Source: Myxococcales bacterium | GTDB taxonomy: Bacteria > Myxococcota_A > Polyangia > Haliangiales > Haliangiaceae | Length of the DNA: 64,000 nucleotides | Reading direction: 5' to 3' | NCBI GenBank assembly: GCA_016720595.1 | Contig: JADKKI010000014.1 | Coordinates: forward strand, 62,001 to 126,000 | Shown here: one piece after another, positions 18,016-27,529 of the stretch | How positions within the stretch are numbered: position 1 is the stretch's first letter | Layout: every line of letters starts with the position of its first letter | The notes under the pieces: model-generated | The model's input: only the letters and a program-made list of their open reading frames with translations | What the model was told of the DNA's origin: nothing | Databases searched by the model: none | Program-made: the position numbers and the translations under genes

Positions 18016-19941
18016 ATGCATCACCAGGGACTTGCCAGCGCGAAGGAGCTCCTGTCGTTCGAGATCCGGTGGGGCCTTGCGTGCCTGGGTGGCAACGCCG
18101 AGGATCGCTTGGTCGCCGACGAGCTGCGATCCGACCTCGACCACCGGATTGCGGCGACCTCGGACGATGTACCCATCCCGCTGCTCTGCCTGCTCCGCAA
18201 CCTCGGACTCTCGATGCCCGCGTATCACGGGCTCGTGTTGCTCGCGTGCAGCGAGCTCGATCGCACGCTCGGTGGCCTCGTCCAGAGCCAGGCCACGCGC
18301 GACTGCCCGGATCACAACGTGCTCGGCTGGCGGCGCGCGGTGGCGGGCCTGGGCGGGCGGGAGGTCGAGGAACTCCACGAGCACGGCTTGATCGCGCTGC
18401 CTGCGGACACGCAGCGGCCCTTGCACCGCCGACAGGTACGAGCGACCGATCGCGTGCTCGAGCTCGCCGATGGGGACCTCCGGCTCGATCCTGCGATCGC
18501 CGCGTTCGCAGACCTCCAGATCGTGGACGAGCTGTCGGTACGCCGAGGAGCTGGGCGCAACGTGAAGGCGAACCGCGTCGGTGGCCTGATCGTCTGTGCC
18601 GGCGCCGCCACCGCTGATCGAACTCACCAGGTTCGCGTTGCGGGAGGGGCGAGCTCCGCGCTCGTGGTTCGATGTCGCGAGCTGCCCGAGCTCGGGGCAC
18701 AACTTCGGGATCTCCTCCGCGCGGTCGTTCGCGAGGCTCGGCTGATGAAGGTGACGCTGGTGTTCGAGGATCTCGACGTGCTCCTGTTCGACCGCACCGA
18801 CGGGCGCCACGCCTTCGACGCGGTCGTGGTGGGGCGGGCGCCGGAGCCGATCCTGGCGACCTCGAGTGCCGAGCGGACGTGTTCGATCCGTGATCTCCGC
18901 ACGACGGTGCTCGCCGCCACGATGCCCACAGCGGCCGAGCGCACGGCGGCATGGAGGCGCTACCTGCCCCGCGCCGACGAGTCCGCTCGCGAGGCAGCGG
19001 GGCGGTATGTCCTCAGCGAGTCCGCGATTCAGGCCACCGCAGAGGCCGTCGAGGCGCTGGCCGACGGTGCCTCCATCACCTGCGCGGAGATTCACCACGG
19101 TGTTCGCGGGCACCTCGAACATTCGCTCGGGAGCGTCGCGACGCGGATCGAGACCTCCCAGACGTGGAACGATCTCGTGCTCCCTGCCGAGCAGTTCGAT
19201 CAGCTGATCGAGCTCGTCGCGCGCGTGCGACACAAGCACCTGGTTCTCGATCGCTGGGGCTTCGGCGCGAAGATCGGGAAGTCACACGGTCTGTGCGCTC
19301 TGATGTCTGGACCGCCCGGCACAGGCAAGACGATGGCGGCAGGGTTGATCGCGAAGGAGCTCGGCCTGGACCTCTATCAGGTGGATCTCTCGCGGATCAT
19401 GTCCAAGTACATCGGGGAGACCGAGAAGCAGCTCGCCGCCGTGTTCGATGCGGCGGAGTCGGGCCATGCCGTGATCTTGTTCGATGAGGCCGACTCGATC
19501 TTCGGCAAGCGGACGGAGGTCAAGAGCTCCAATGATCGCTACGCGAACCTCGAGGTGAACTTTCTGCTGCAGCGTATGGAGTCGTTCAACGGGATCTCGC
19601 TCCTCACCACCAATCACGAGACCTCGATCGACGAGGCGTTCAAGCGTCGCCTTGCGTTTCATCTCCGGTTTTCACTTCCCGACGAGCAGCAGCGCGCCTT
19701 GATCTGGAAGGCTATGATTCCTCCCGACGCCGAGGTCGAACCCGATCTCGAGCTCGCCGACCTTGGTCGTGATTTCGAGATGACGGGTGGCTACATCAAG
19801 AACGCCGTCGTGCGCGCCGCGTTCATGGCTGCTCACGATGGATCCCCGATCTCGAGAGCGCACCTTCAGCGCGCGGCGCACGCCGAGTACGAAGCGATCG
19901 GCAAGCTGGCCTTTCGGCCGCAGGCGGCAGCCGGCCTCTAG
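18016..19941 (+). CDS. AAA+ ATPase of the contractile-injection-system type (cassette A)
   Basis: About 641 residues from ATG 18016 (GTG 17998 is an alternative). The C-terminal module is a complete AAA domain: QTWNDLVLPAEQFDQLIEL lead-in, GPPGTGKT Walker A near residue 432, [11 protein letters not shown] pore-loop region, [20 protein letters not shown]alker B near 488, TTNHE sensor 1 and FKRRLAFH arginine-finger region. The N-terminal module is a degenerate AAA-like domain that keeps a Walker-B-like LVFEDLD but has lost its P-loop (VCAGAATADRT). Both the architecture and the [16 protein letters not shown] signature match the ATPase encoded in extracellular contractile injection (Afp/PVC) loci. 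A paralogue is at 46070-48010. Confidence 0.88.
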   Translation: MHHQGLASAKELLSFEIRWGLACLGGNAEDRLVADELRSDLDHRIAATSDDVPIPLLCLLRNLGLSMPAYHGLVLLACSELDRTLGGLVQSQATRDCPDHNVLGWRRAVAGLGGREVEELHEHGLIALPADTQRPLHRRQVRATDRVLELADGDLRLDPAIAAFADLQIVDELSVRRGAGRNVKANRVGGLIVCAGAATADRTHQVRVAGGASSALVVRCRELPELGAQLRDLLRAVVREARLMKVTLVFEDLDVLLFDRTDGRHAFDAVVVGRAPEPILATSSAERTCSIRDLRTTVLAATMPTAAERTAAWRRYLPRADESAREAAGRYVLSESAIQATAEAVEALADGASITCAEIHHGVRGHLEHSLGSVATRIETSQTWNDLVLPAEQFDQLIELVARVRHKHLVLDRWGFGAKIGKSHGLCALMSGPPGTGKTMAAGLIAKELGLDLYQVDLSRIMSKYIGETEKQLAAVFDAAESGHAVILFDEADSIFGKRTEVKSSNDRYANLEVNFLLQRMESFNGISLLTTNHETSIDEAFKRRLAFHLRFSLPDEQQRALIWKAMIPPDAEVEPDLELADLGRDFEMTGGYIKNAVVRAAFMAAHDGSPISRAHLQRAAHAEYEAIGKLAFRPQAAAGL

Positions 19942-22082
19942 GGGATCGCGAACGACAGCTTCGTGGTCTTGCCTGCCGTGATCGTCACCTTGCGCGTGAC
20001 CGTGGCGCGCGTCGGGTTCTTGAACGTCAGCGTGTACGCGCCCACTGGCAGCTCGAGCTCCGCGAATGGCGCCTCGCCGAGCTTCTTCGCGCCGCTGTAG
20101 ACGATCGAGTACGGCGTGGTGCGCACCGTCAGCTTGCCCATCGACGGGGCAGGGCGCTGCGTGCCCGAGCCGAGCCGCTTGCGGAACGCCACCTCCTGCA
20201 CGCGATCGAGGCCGCGCGCGAGATCGACCTCGCGCTTCTCCGGTGCATAGCCCTCGAGCTCCGCGAGGATCTTGTAATGGCCGGGCGCGAGGGCGAACCG
20301 CGCCGGGTCGGCTCGCGTCTCGCCGTTGACGGTGATCGTGCCGCCGCCGGGGTTGGTCCGGATCTCGAGGTACGTCAGATCGTCGGGCGCATCGGGGCGG
20401 ATCGTCGGCTCGAACGCATCGACCGGCGCGGGCACAGCCGCGGCATCGATCGGCGGAGCCACGGCACGCACCGCATCGGCGGCGATCGCTGGCGCACTCG
20501 CGTCCGCCGGCACCGCGGCCTGCTTGGCGGGCCCGCGCGCGGCGAGCGCGATCATGAAGCTCAGGATCCCGAGCAGCACCAGGCCACCGATCGCCAGGGC
20601 GAGCCGGGCGCGCCGGCTGCGCGGCATCCGCGAGGTCGTATCGAGCGGGACGGGCGTACGCTTCCGCTCGATCGCGCGCGGGACCTGCGTCGGCAGCTCC
20701 GCGGGCCCCCCGGCGACCTGCGGCTTGTACGCGCCGCTGCGCAGCTCGGTCTCGTCGTTGATCGTGTCGTTGCCGTTCGCGCCATCGCGCTCCGTGGTCT
20801 CGCGCGCCGGTCGCAGCGTGGAGTCCGCCGGGCGGGGCGGGGGACGCGGCAGGACCGCACCGGGCGCGATCACGGTCTCGTTGGCGTGCGCGCCGCCCTT
20901 CTTCGCGGTGGGCGCTTTCTCCCCGGTGATCGCGATGGTCTCCGCGGTCTCGAGGATGTCCTCTGTGGACTGCACGCGGGACGCGGCGATGATGCTCGAC
21001 GGCGGCGTGATGGTGCCCGCCACCATGCCCGTGGACACCAGCGTCCCGCCGCCCTCGACGGTGTCGGGCGCGAGCATCGTGTGCGGCGCCGGCCGCGTGC
21101 CGATCGAGACGCCCGGGATCGGGATCGCCGGGTGCTGCCCGGTGCCCTCGCGCGTGAACCGCTGGCGCACCCAGCCACCGAGCTGCATCGGGGTGGCGAG
21201 CTCGGGCGAGCTCTTGATGAACTGCTCGAGCGCCTGCGCGAAGTCCATCGCGGTGGCGCGGATCTCACGCCGGGTCTGCAGGGCCCACGTGATCGCCTTC
21301 GCCAGCGCAGGCGGGGTCTTCGGGGCGGCCTGGAGGATCGAGGGCAGCTTGCCATCCCGGATCGCGCGCATCGCCTCCACGGCATCCCCGCGCCCGACGA
21401 TCGTCTTGCCCGCGAGCAGCTCCCACAGCACGATCGCGAGCGAGAACACATCGCTCCGCCCATCGAGCGGCGACGCGATCGTCTGCTCGGGCGACATGTA
21501 CGCGTACTTGCCCTTCACCTGCCCGGGATTGGTCAGCTGATCCCCGAGCATCGCGGCCTTCGCGATCCCGAAGTCGCACAGCTTCACCACGCCGTCGAAC
21601 GACACCATGATGTTCGCGGGCGAGACATCACGGTGCACGAGCCCGAGCGGCTGCCCGCTCTGGTTCCGCACCTCGTGCGCATAGTGCAGCGCGGTCGCGG
21701 CATCGGCGCCGATCCGGGCGACCATCGTCGGCGGCATCCGCTCCTTGTCGACGCCGTACTTGTAGAGCTGGCCGGCATGCACGCCGTCCACGAACTCCAT
21801 CGCGATGAAGTAGTCGGTGCCGACCTTCCCGAAATCGTAGATGTGGACGACGTTCGGGTGCGTCAGCTGCGCGGCGAGCCGGGCCTCCCCGAGGAACATC
21901 TTGACGAAGTCCGGCGCGTCGACGAGGTGCGGCAGGATCCGCTTGACCGCCACCCGCCGGTCGAACCCCTCGAGCCCCTTCTGCTGCGCGAGGAACACCT
22001 CGGCCATGCCGCCGCGCGCGAGACGACGCAACAGCACATAGTTACCGAAGCGGATACCGCCCTCGGCGGACGCAGACACCAC
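19938..22082 (-). CDS. Membrane Ser/Thr protein kinase with PEGA domains
   Basis: 714 residues. Kinase domain about residues 10-285: LARGGMAEVFLA, VAVKRIL, HRDVSPANIMV, CDFGIAK, YAYMSPEQ. A long low-complexity juxtamembrane segment rich in Thr/Pro follows, then one transmembrane helix near 491-511 (LALAIGGLVLLGILSFMIAL) and an extracytoplasmic part with two PEGA-type domains (NPGGGTITVNGE..., then TTPYSIVYSGAKKLGEAPF). PEGA domains are beta-sandwiches thought to act at the cell envelope. The gene converges on the cassette A ATPase with a 4-bp overlap and is divergent from the amidase across 133 bp. Substrates unknown. Confidence 0.93.
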   Translation of the reverse strand: MVSASAEGGIRFGNYVLLRRLARGGMAEVFLAQQKGLEGFDRRVAVKRILPHLVDAPDFVKMFLGEARLAAQLTHPNVVHIYDFGKVGTDYFIAMEFVDGVHAGQLYKYGVDKERMPPTMVARIGADAATALHYAHEVRNQSGQPLGLVHRDVSPANIMVSFDGVVKLCDFGIAKAAMLGDQLTNPGQVKGKYAYMSPEQTIASPLDGRSDVFSLAIVLWELLAGKTIVGRGDAVEAMRAIRDGKLPSILQAAPKTPPALAKAITWALQTRREIRATAMDFAQALEQFIKSSPELATPMQLGGWVRQRFTREGTGQHPAIPIPGVSIGTRPAPHTMLAPDTVEGGGTLVSTGMVAGTITPPSSIIAASRVQSTEDILETAETIAITGEKAPTAKKGGAHANETVIAPGAVLPRPPPRPADSTLRPARETTERDGANGNDTINDETELRSGAYKPQVAGGPAELPTQVPRAIERKRTPVPLDTTSRMPRSRRARLALAIGGLVLLGILSFMIALAARGPAKQAAVPADASAPAIAADAVRAVAPPIDAAAVPAPVDAFEPTIRPDAPDDLTYLEIRTNPGGGTITVNGETRADPARFALAPGHYKILAELEGYAPEKREVDLARGLDRVQEVAFRKRLGSGTQRPAPSMGKLTVRTTPYSIVYSGAKKLGEAPFAELELPVGAYTLTFKNPTRATVTRKVTITAGKTTKLSFAIP

Positions 22083-22215
22083 GCCATCTTAGCCTCGACC
22101 AGCCCTCGCCGGGTGCCCACGGCTGGTTGCACCGGTCTATGCCGAATCGGTGGCCGAAACTGTGGCCGAATCTGTCTTCGAAATTCGTCGCGGGCGTTCT
22201 CTCAGATGATCTACG

Positions 22216-23751
22216 ATGCGGCCCATGCGTCAGGGGACTCTCGGCTGTGTCGCGCTCGCCACCCTGCTTGCCGGGGCCTGCGTCGCGCCACTGTCGGACT
22301 CCAGCGCCCCGCGCGTCCCCGTCGGTGGGACCTCGTCCCTGGCGGGGATGTTCACGCGCGTCGGCACCGAGATGGGCGTTCCGCCGGAGCTGCTCGCCTC
22401 GCTGTCGTACGTCGAGACCCGCCTCCAGTTCGTGAGCGCCACGGAGCACAACCGCACCACGCTGGGCCTGCTCGGCCTCTCTCCCGCCGATCTCGCCCTG
22501 GGCGCCCGGCTCGCCGGGGTCACCGATGCCGCCGCCAGCACCGATGCCGAGGCCTCGGTGCGTGCCGCCGCCGCGCTGCTGAAGAGCCGCGATCCCTCCG
22601 CTCGCACGCTGGAGGATTTCCTCGCGCTCCTCGATGACAGCACCCGCGCCGAGCTGATCGCCGTGCTCGCGCGCGGCGTCGACGGGCAGGACGCCGCCGG
22701 AGACTCCGTCGTCATCGCCGCTCGCCCCGAGATCGATCGCGCCGCTGGCTTTGGCACCACGCAGCAGGCGCTCGGCGGCGCGGACTATGCGCCGGCCACC
22801 TGGTCCGCTGCGTACTCCGGCAACTACCAGGCCGCCAGCCGCACCAAGATCGATCACATCGTCATCCACGACACCGAGGGCAGCTACGCCGGCTCGATCA
22901 GCTGGTTCAAGGATCCCGCGGCCAACGTCTCCGCCCACTACGTGATCAAGTCGAGCACCGGCGCGATCACGCAGATGGTCAAGGAGAAGGACATCGCGTG
23001 GCACGACGCGTGTTTCAACACCACCACCGTCGGCATCGAGCACGAGGGTTACGCTGCCAAGCCCGAGCTGTGGTTCACCGAGGCGATGTATGTCGAGTCG
23101 GCCAAGCTCTCGGCGTACCTCGCCGACAAGTACCAGGTGCCCAAGGAGCACGGCTCGATCCTCGGCCACGGCGAGGCGCCGGACTGCTCGGACCACTCCG
23201 ATCCGGGCCCGGGCTGGAACTGGGCGCACTACATCGATCTCGTGAAGACGGGCGGCGCGCCCACGTTCCTCGCGGGTGACGCCACCGTCGATGCGCCCGC
23301 CTCGCTGACCTCGGGCGAGACCGGCACGGTCACCGTCACGATCACCAACAACGGCAACGTCGCCTGGGACCTCGACCTCACCCGCCTCGGCACCACCGCG
23401 CCGCAGGATCGCGAGTCCACCGTGTTCCTCGATGGAGACTGGCTGTCCCCGAGCCGCGCCACCGGCGTGGACACCAAGGTGGAGCCCGGCGCCACCGGCA
23501 CGTTCACGTTCGACATCATCGCCCCCGAGGTCCGCGAGACCGAGGTCCTCGACGAGGCGTTCCAGCTGGTCCAGCAGGACACCACCTGGTTCGGCCCCGA
23601 GATCCACGTCGTGTTCCAGGTCGCCCCGAAGGGCGGCGACAGCGGCGGCTGCTCGGCCAGCGGCTCTGGTTCGGCCGGCACGGCCTGTGCGATGCTGCTC
23701 CTCGGTGCGCTCCTGCCTGCTCGTCGCCGCCGCGCTGTGCGCGGGCTGTAG
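22216..23751 (+). CDS. N-acetylmuramoyl-L-alanine amidase lipoprotein with MYXO-CTERM-like tail
   Basis: 511 residues. Lipoprotein-type signal ending LAGACVAP. Residues about 40-180 are helical (GVPPELLASLSYVETRLQF), reminiscent of a lysozyme-like helper region. The amidase_2 domain spans about 205-345: DHIVIHDTEGSYAGSISWF, SAHYVIKSSTGAI, IAWHDAC, TVGIEHEG, GHGEAPDCSDHSDPG, with the His residues expected to bind zinc; it cleaves the amide between MurNAc and the stem peptide. An Ig-like domain follows. The last 35 residues (GGCSASGSG, a hydrophobic stretch, then RRRR) look like the MYXO-CTERM surface-sorting signal. Carrying both signals is unusual. The 3' end overlaps the next gene by 47 bp. 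Confidence 0.88.
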   Translation: MRPMRQGTLGCVALATLLAGACVAPLSDSSAPRVPVGGTSSLAGMFTRVGTEMGVPPELLASLSYVETRLQFVSATEHNRTTLGLLGLSPADLALGARLAGVTDAAASTDAEASVRAAAALLKSRDPSARTLEDFLALLDDSTRAELIAVLARGVDGQDAAGDSVVIAARPEIDRAAGFGTTQQALGGADYAPATWSAAYSGNYQAASRTKIDHIVIHDTEGSYAGSISWFKDPAANVSAHYVIKSSTGAITQMVKEKDIAWHDACFNTTTVGIEHEGYAAKPELWFTEAMYVESAKLSAYLADKYQVPKEHGSILGHGEAPDCSDHSDPGPGWNWAHYIDLVKTGGAPTFLAGDATVDAPASLTSGETGTVTVTITNNGNVAWDLDLTRLGTTAPQDRESTVFLDGDWLSPSRATGVDTKVEPGATGTFTFDIIAPEVRETEVLDEAFQLVQQDTTWFGPEIHVVFQVAPKGGDSGGCSASGSGSAGTACAMLLLGALLPARRRRAVRGL

Positions 23752-25042
23752 CGACCAGATCACGCTCGAGATCGCGGGCGATCGCCCGGTGCCGCAGGGC
23801 CTCGATGCGATCTGCGTCGGCGTGGCAGACACGACTCTGACCGGCGGCCACTTCGGCCGCGCGTACCGCCTCGAGGGCGCGCTCGCCCACCTGCCGCAGA
23901 CTTTGCGCCTCGACGCCGGCTCCGCGAGCGGCGCGTACGTCTGGGTCCGCGGCGATCGCGGCGGCCTGACCGCGCTCACCACCGGCGCGGTCACGGATTT
24001 CGGCAGCGATCTGACGCTCACCCTCGATCGCTGCGCGAAGGGGCAGGCCGGTGCGCCCGCGATGCAGGGCGCCGTCGCCGGACCGGGCGCCGCTCACCTC
24101 GCGGTCTCGCACGGCGCGGGCGGCACGCTCGTGCTCGCGATCGGCGCCACGGCCAGCGCGCTCGAAGCGAGCAACGGGCAGCTCGTGGAGCTCGATCTGC
24201 CCGCGCCGCGCGCCGGTGCCGTCGTGGCCGTCGTCGCCGCCGATCTCGATGGCGACTGCGATGATGACGTGATCGTCGCGACCGCTGGCGCGGCCCCCGC
24301 GCTGTGGCGCCGCGATGGCCTGACGTTCACCGAGGTCGGCTCGCTCGGGGGCAGCCCGATCGCCGCGGTGGCGGCGGCGGACGTGGATCGCGATGGCGAC
24401 CTCGACCTCGTGACCGGTGGCGGCGGCACGCTGACCTTGTGGCGCAACGACGGTGGCGGCACGTTCGCCACCGATGGCGCGGCGCTCTCGGGCGGCGGCC
24501 GCGTGACCGCGGTCAGCGCGCTCGCGCTGGGCGATCTCGATGGCGACGGCAACCCCGAGCTCGTGGTCGGTCAGGCCGCCGCGCCGCTCGTGGCCTGGCT
24601 CGGCGAGCCTGGTGGCACCGGGAGCTTTCTCCCCGCGGATGCCGCCGTGCCGCCCGTTCCCCTCGATGTCACGCGCCTCGTGCTCGCGGACGCCGATGGC
24701 GACTTCGATCCCGATCTCGCCGTGATCGTGAAGGGCGCGCCGATGCGGCTCTACGTGGATCGCGACGGCCGGCTCGAGGATCAATCGTTCGTGCGCCTGC
24801 CGCAGCCCGCACCGCTCGCCGCAGCGATCGCGATCGGCGGCTGGGATGATGGATGCGAGCCCGATGCGATCGTCGCGAGCGCGGCAGGCGGCCCCTCGCT
24901 GCGCGGCACCGCGACCTCGACGTTCGCCTCCGAGGGCTCCGCCCCGCCGGGCACCGACGTCGTCCTCGCGGACATCGATGATGACGGCGATCTCGATGCG
25001 CTGATCGCGGGCGCCGCAGGAGTTGTGTGGCTCGCTCGCTAG
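23705..25042 (+). CDS. FG-GAP/VCBS-repeat lipoprotein
   Basis: About 445 residues from GTG 23705, chosen because it gives a clean lipoprotein signal (MRSCLLVAAALCAGCSD). The body contains several FG-GAP/VCBS calcium-binding beta-propeller units with the DxDxDGDxD loop: AADLDGDCDDDVIVA, AADVDRDGDLDLVTG, LGDLDGDGNPELVVG, LADADGDFDPDLAVI, LADIDDDGDLDALIA. Such propellers mediate adhesion or binding at the cell surface. It overlaps the amidase upstream and the TPR protein downstream, so the three genes from 22216 to 25896 probably form one envelope operon. Confidence 0.85.
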   Translation: MRSCLLVAAALCAGCSDQITLEIAGDRPVPQGLDAICVGVADTTLTGGHFGRAYRLEGALAHLPQTLRLDAGSASGAYVWVRGDRGGLTALTTGAVTDFGSDLTLTLDRCAKGQAGAPAMQGAVAGPGAAHLAVSHGAGGTLVLAIGATASALEASNGQLVELDLPAPRAGAVVAVVAADLDGDCDDDVIVATAGAAPALWRRDGLTFTEVGSLGGSPIAAVAAADVDRDGDLDLVTGGGGTLTLWRNDGGGTFATDGAALSGGGRVTAVSALALGDLDGDGNPELVVGQAAAPLVAWLGEPGGTGSFLPADAAVPPVPLDVTRLVLADADGDFDPDLAVIVKGAPMRLYVDRDGRLEDQSFVRLPQPAPLAAAIAIGGWDDGCEPDAIVASAAGGPSLRGTATSTFASEGSAPPGTDVVLADIDDDGDLDALIAGAAGVVWLAR

Positions 25043-25896
25043 TCATCCTGCTGCTGCTGTTCGTCGCCGGTATCGCGCGCGCGGACGAGCCCACCCCCGC
25101 GGTGGGGCCGCAGGCGATCGAGACCTATCTGACCCGCGGGCAGAAGCTGTTCGACGAGCAGGAGTACGCGGGCGCGATCCAGTCGCTGTCGCCGGTCACG
25201 CGCGATGCGCGCGCCACCCGCGCCCAGCGCTTGCGCGCCCTCGAGCTGATCGCGCTCGCGAACTTCATCCGCGGCGATGAAGGCGCGGCGCGCGCCACGT
25301 TCGAGCGCATCCTCGACATCGATCCGGGCTATCAGCTGCGCGACACCTCGGGCTCGCCGAAGATCCGCTCGTTCTTCGACGCGCTGAAGAAGCAGCTGAT
25401 CCCCGGCTTCGATCCGCGCGCGGGCGCCGACCTCGAGCACGCCGCGCCCACCGCTGGCACCGCGGGCAAGCCGCTCGAGGTCGAGGCACGCGCCACCCGC
25501 GGCGGCGAGCGCGTGTTCGAGCTCGTGGTGGCCACGCGCCGTCGCGGCGAGCTCGGCTACAAGATCGTCACCGCGTCACCGCGAGGCGATGCACGCTGGC
25601 GGGCGCGGATCACGCCGGAGCCCGCGGCCAAGCCGTACGTGCTCGAGTACTACGTCGAAGCCCGCGACGCCGGCGGCGCTGCGGTCGCGCGGATCGCGGC
25701 ACCCGATGCACCGCTCGAGGTGGCCCTCGCGGCGGGCGGCGCCGAGGGTGGTGGCAAGCGCGCGTGGTACGGCCGCTGGTACGTCTACGCGGGGGTCGCG
25801 GTGGTCGCAGCCGGTGTGACGGGCATCGCGATCGCGGCGACCCGAGGCCCCGATGCGGGCTCCCTGCCTCCGGGATCGGTCACCGTGACCCCCTGA
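25027..25896 (+). CDS. Secreted TPR-like protein with C-terminal membrane helix
   Basis: 289 residues from GTG 25027, overlapping the previous stop by 16 bp. Signal peptide MARSLVILLLLFVAGIARA with an AxA-like site. TPR-like helices follow (IETYLTRGQKLFDEQEYAGA, LRALELIALANFIRGDEGAA, FERILDIDPGYQLR). A beta-rich domain comes next, and then one C-terminal transmembrane helix (WYVYAGVAVVAAGVTGIAIA). This layout is common for myxobacterial envelope proteins encoded with PEGA kinases, but the exact role is unknown. It ends the probable amidase-VCBS-TPR operon. Confidence 0.8.
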   Translation: MARSLVILLLLFVAGIARADEPTPAVGPQAIETYLTRGQKLFDEQEYAGAIQSLSPVTRDARATRAQRLRALELIALANFIRGDEGAARATFERILDIDPGYQLRDTSGSPKIRSFFDALKKQLIPGFDPRAGADLEHAAPTAGTAGKPLEVEARATRGGERVFELVVATRRRGELGYKIVTASPRGDARWRARITPEPAAKPYVLEYYVEARDAGGAAVARIAAPDAPLEVALAAGGAEGGGKRAWYGRWYVYAGVAVVAAGVTGIAIAATRGPDAGSLPPGSVTVTP

Positions 25897-26221
25897 GCAC
25901 GGGCGGGACACCGTCAGAGGCGGCGATCTAGGCGAAATCGCGACGCGCTGCGACCTGGTGGCTGCACTCTTCGCGACCCCGCGCCTCAGTTCATAGAGAG
26001 GGTGTTAGGTCCGCCACGGGTGAAGCGTGACTTGAATCATCGTCGGGAAATCCCGACGGAGTTCTAGTGTTCACACCCCGATGTTGCGCACGGATGAGCA
26101 CACCGAAATGCTCTTGACCCCCGGGAGCAACATAAGTAGGGTCCCGCATCGTTTTGAACCGGCCGTGTGTTTGGGGCATTCCCAGCGGCAAGCACTTCCA
26201 AGGAAGCGAAGGAGTCTGTAG
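25897..26221 (+). promoter_or_regulatory. 325-bp intergenic region with candidate promoter
   Basis: No gene is supported here. A possible sigma-70-type promoter is TTGACC near 26114, 17 bp spacer, TAGGGT, about 80 bp before the ATG at 26222. The start is preceded by a strong purine-rich ribosome site (AAGGAAGCGAAGGAG) 8 bp upstream. The base composition is visibly less GC-rich than the neighbouring genes, consistent with a regulatory region. No palindromic operator stands out. Confidence 0.35.
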
Positions 26222-27441
26222 ATGAAGAAGCTAGCTTTGGGAGCCCTGTTTGTTGGGCTCACGGCATGTGGCGGCGGCAGCGACAAGACTGGCGTCGTTC
26301 TCACGGACAGCGGGTCCGGCGGCGACGGCGGCACCGGCGTCTGCAACCCCCTCACTCAGACCGGCTGCAACGCTGGCGAGAAGTGCAACTGGATCTATGA
26401 CCAGCTGATGCCGACCGTGGTCGGCCACATCGGCTGTGAAGCGGACGGCGCTGTCGCCGTCGGCGGCGCTTGCGGCAATCGCGCCGTCGGCCCCGACACC
26501 TGCGTCAAGGGCAGCGAGTGCGTGTCCGGCGAGTGCAAGGCGATCTGTGACCACCAGGGTGGCGCGCCGATGTGCGATGCGGACCACGCCTGCGTTCGCT
26601 ACCAGAACCTGTTCGTCGATGGCACCACCACCATCGCCGGCGTGTGTGACCCGGGTTGCGACCCGCTGACCCAGGACCTCAAGGTCGGCACCAACAAGAT
26701 CGCTTGCGGCTCCACCATGCCGGCGCTGCCGGACAAGGGCTGCTACGGCTACGACGAGTACTCGTGCTCGGGCGCTGCCCCGACGGTCGCTCCGGCCGTC
26801 GCCGTGACCCTCACGGACCGCGTCGCCCCCGCCGGCGACTACCTCAACGCGTGCGCCCCCGGCTTCATGCCGATCCTGATCTCCGAGACCGGCTCGATGA
26901 CCGGCCTCTGCAACGGCCTCTGCGCGGCGCTCGAGACCGACACCACCCAGCCCGGCAACGAGGTTGGCGACCCGCTGGCGCTTGCGAAGAACCCGACCGG
27001 TGCGGCTGCGGCGGCTGGCAACGCGACCTGCACGGCGGGCAAGCGTGGCAGCGCGGCGGATGGCGCCGAGACCTGCCGCTTCCTCTGGATCTACAACGTC
27101 GATGACGCCGGCATGCTGGCGATCACCGACTACACCGACAAGATCGGCGTGTGCTTCGCACGCACCAAGTACAAGTACGACTCGAACGGCGACGGCACGC
27201 TCACCGCGACCGACGCGAACACCCGGCCTGCGGCACGCTCCCGAAGCGCACCGCCGGTGACACTGGCAAGTACGACGACGCGGCGGACTTCTTCTGCCAG
27301 AAGGTCGCCAACTCGATGTTCTCCGACAAGCCGCTCAAGAAGGGCGACAAGGTCTACGTCGGCGAGACCGGCGTCGAGAGCGCGCGCATCATGAAGGATG
27401 GACCGGCTCCGGTCGTCCGCCACGTGTTCGCGAGCAACTGA
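26222..27441 (+). CDS. Cys-rich lipoprotein, copy 1 of a tandem pair (one frameshift near 27223)
   Basis: ATG 26222 gives MKKLALGALFVGLTACGGGS, a lipoprotein signal. The mature part carries many cysteines in pairs (CNPLTQTGCNAGEKCNWIYD, CVKGSECVSGECKAICD, CDPGCDPLTQ) and ends with a domain containing CRFLWIYNVDDAGMLAITDY and YKYDSNGDGTLTATDAN, the latter EF-hand-like. At 27222-27224 the run is CCC where the tandem copy has CCCC (28536-28539); restoring one C joins the frame to the tail ending VVRHVFASN and the stop at 27439-27441. As written, the frame runs to 27394 with a nonsense tail. I believe the full protein is about 406 residues. Function unknown. Confidence 0.75.
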
Positions 27442-27476
27442 AGCTCAACTAGCGAGCGACAACGCTCGTGAATCGG

Positions 27477-27508
27477 AAGGGTCGGCTACCAAGCCGGCCC
27501 TTTTGTAT
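27477..27508 (+). terminator. Rho-independent terminator
   Basis: An 11-bp stem (AAGGGTCGGCT / AGCCGGCCCTT, one G-T pair) with a 4-nt loop ACCA, followed by TTTTGTATTTG. It lies 36 bp after the copy 1 stop codon and before the start of copy 2, so the two lipoprotein copies are probably transcribed separately. A smaller hairpin (AGCGAGCG/CGCTCGT) precedes it. Confidence 0.8.
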
Positions 27509-27529
27509 TTGTAGGGGGAGGAGGTCGCG

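Noticed and set aside
15290..19941. Idea that cassette A is a complete contractile injection locus
   Set aside because: No sheath, tube, baseplate, spike or tape-measure-like gene is found on either side; only the ATPase type points that way.
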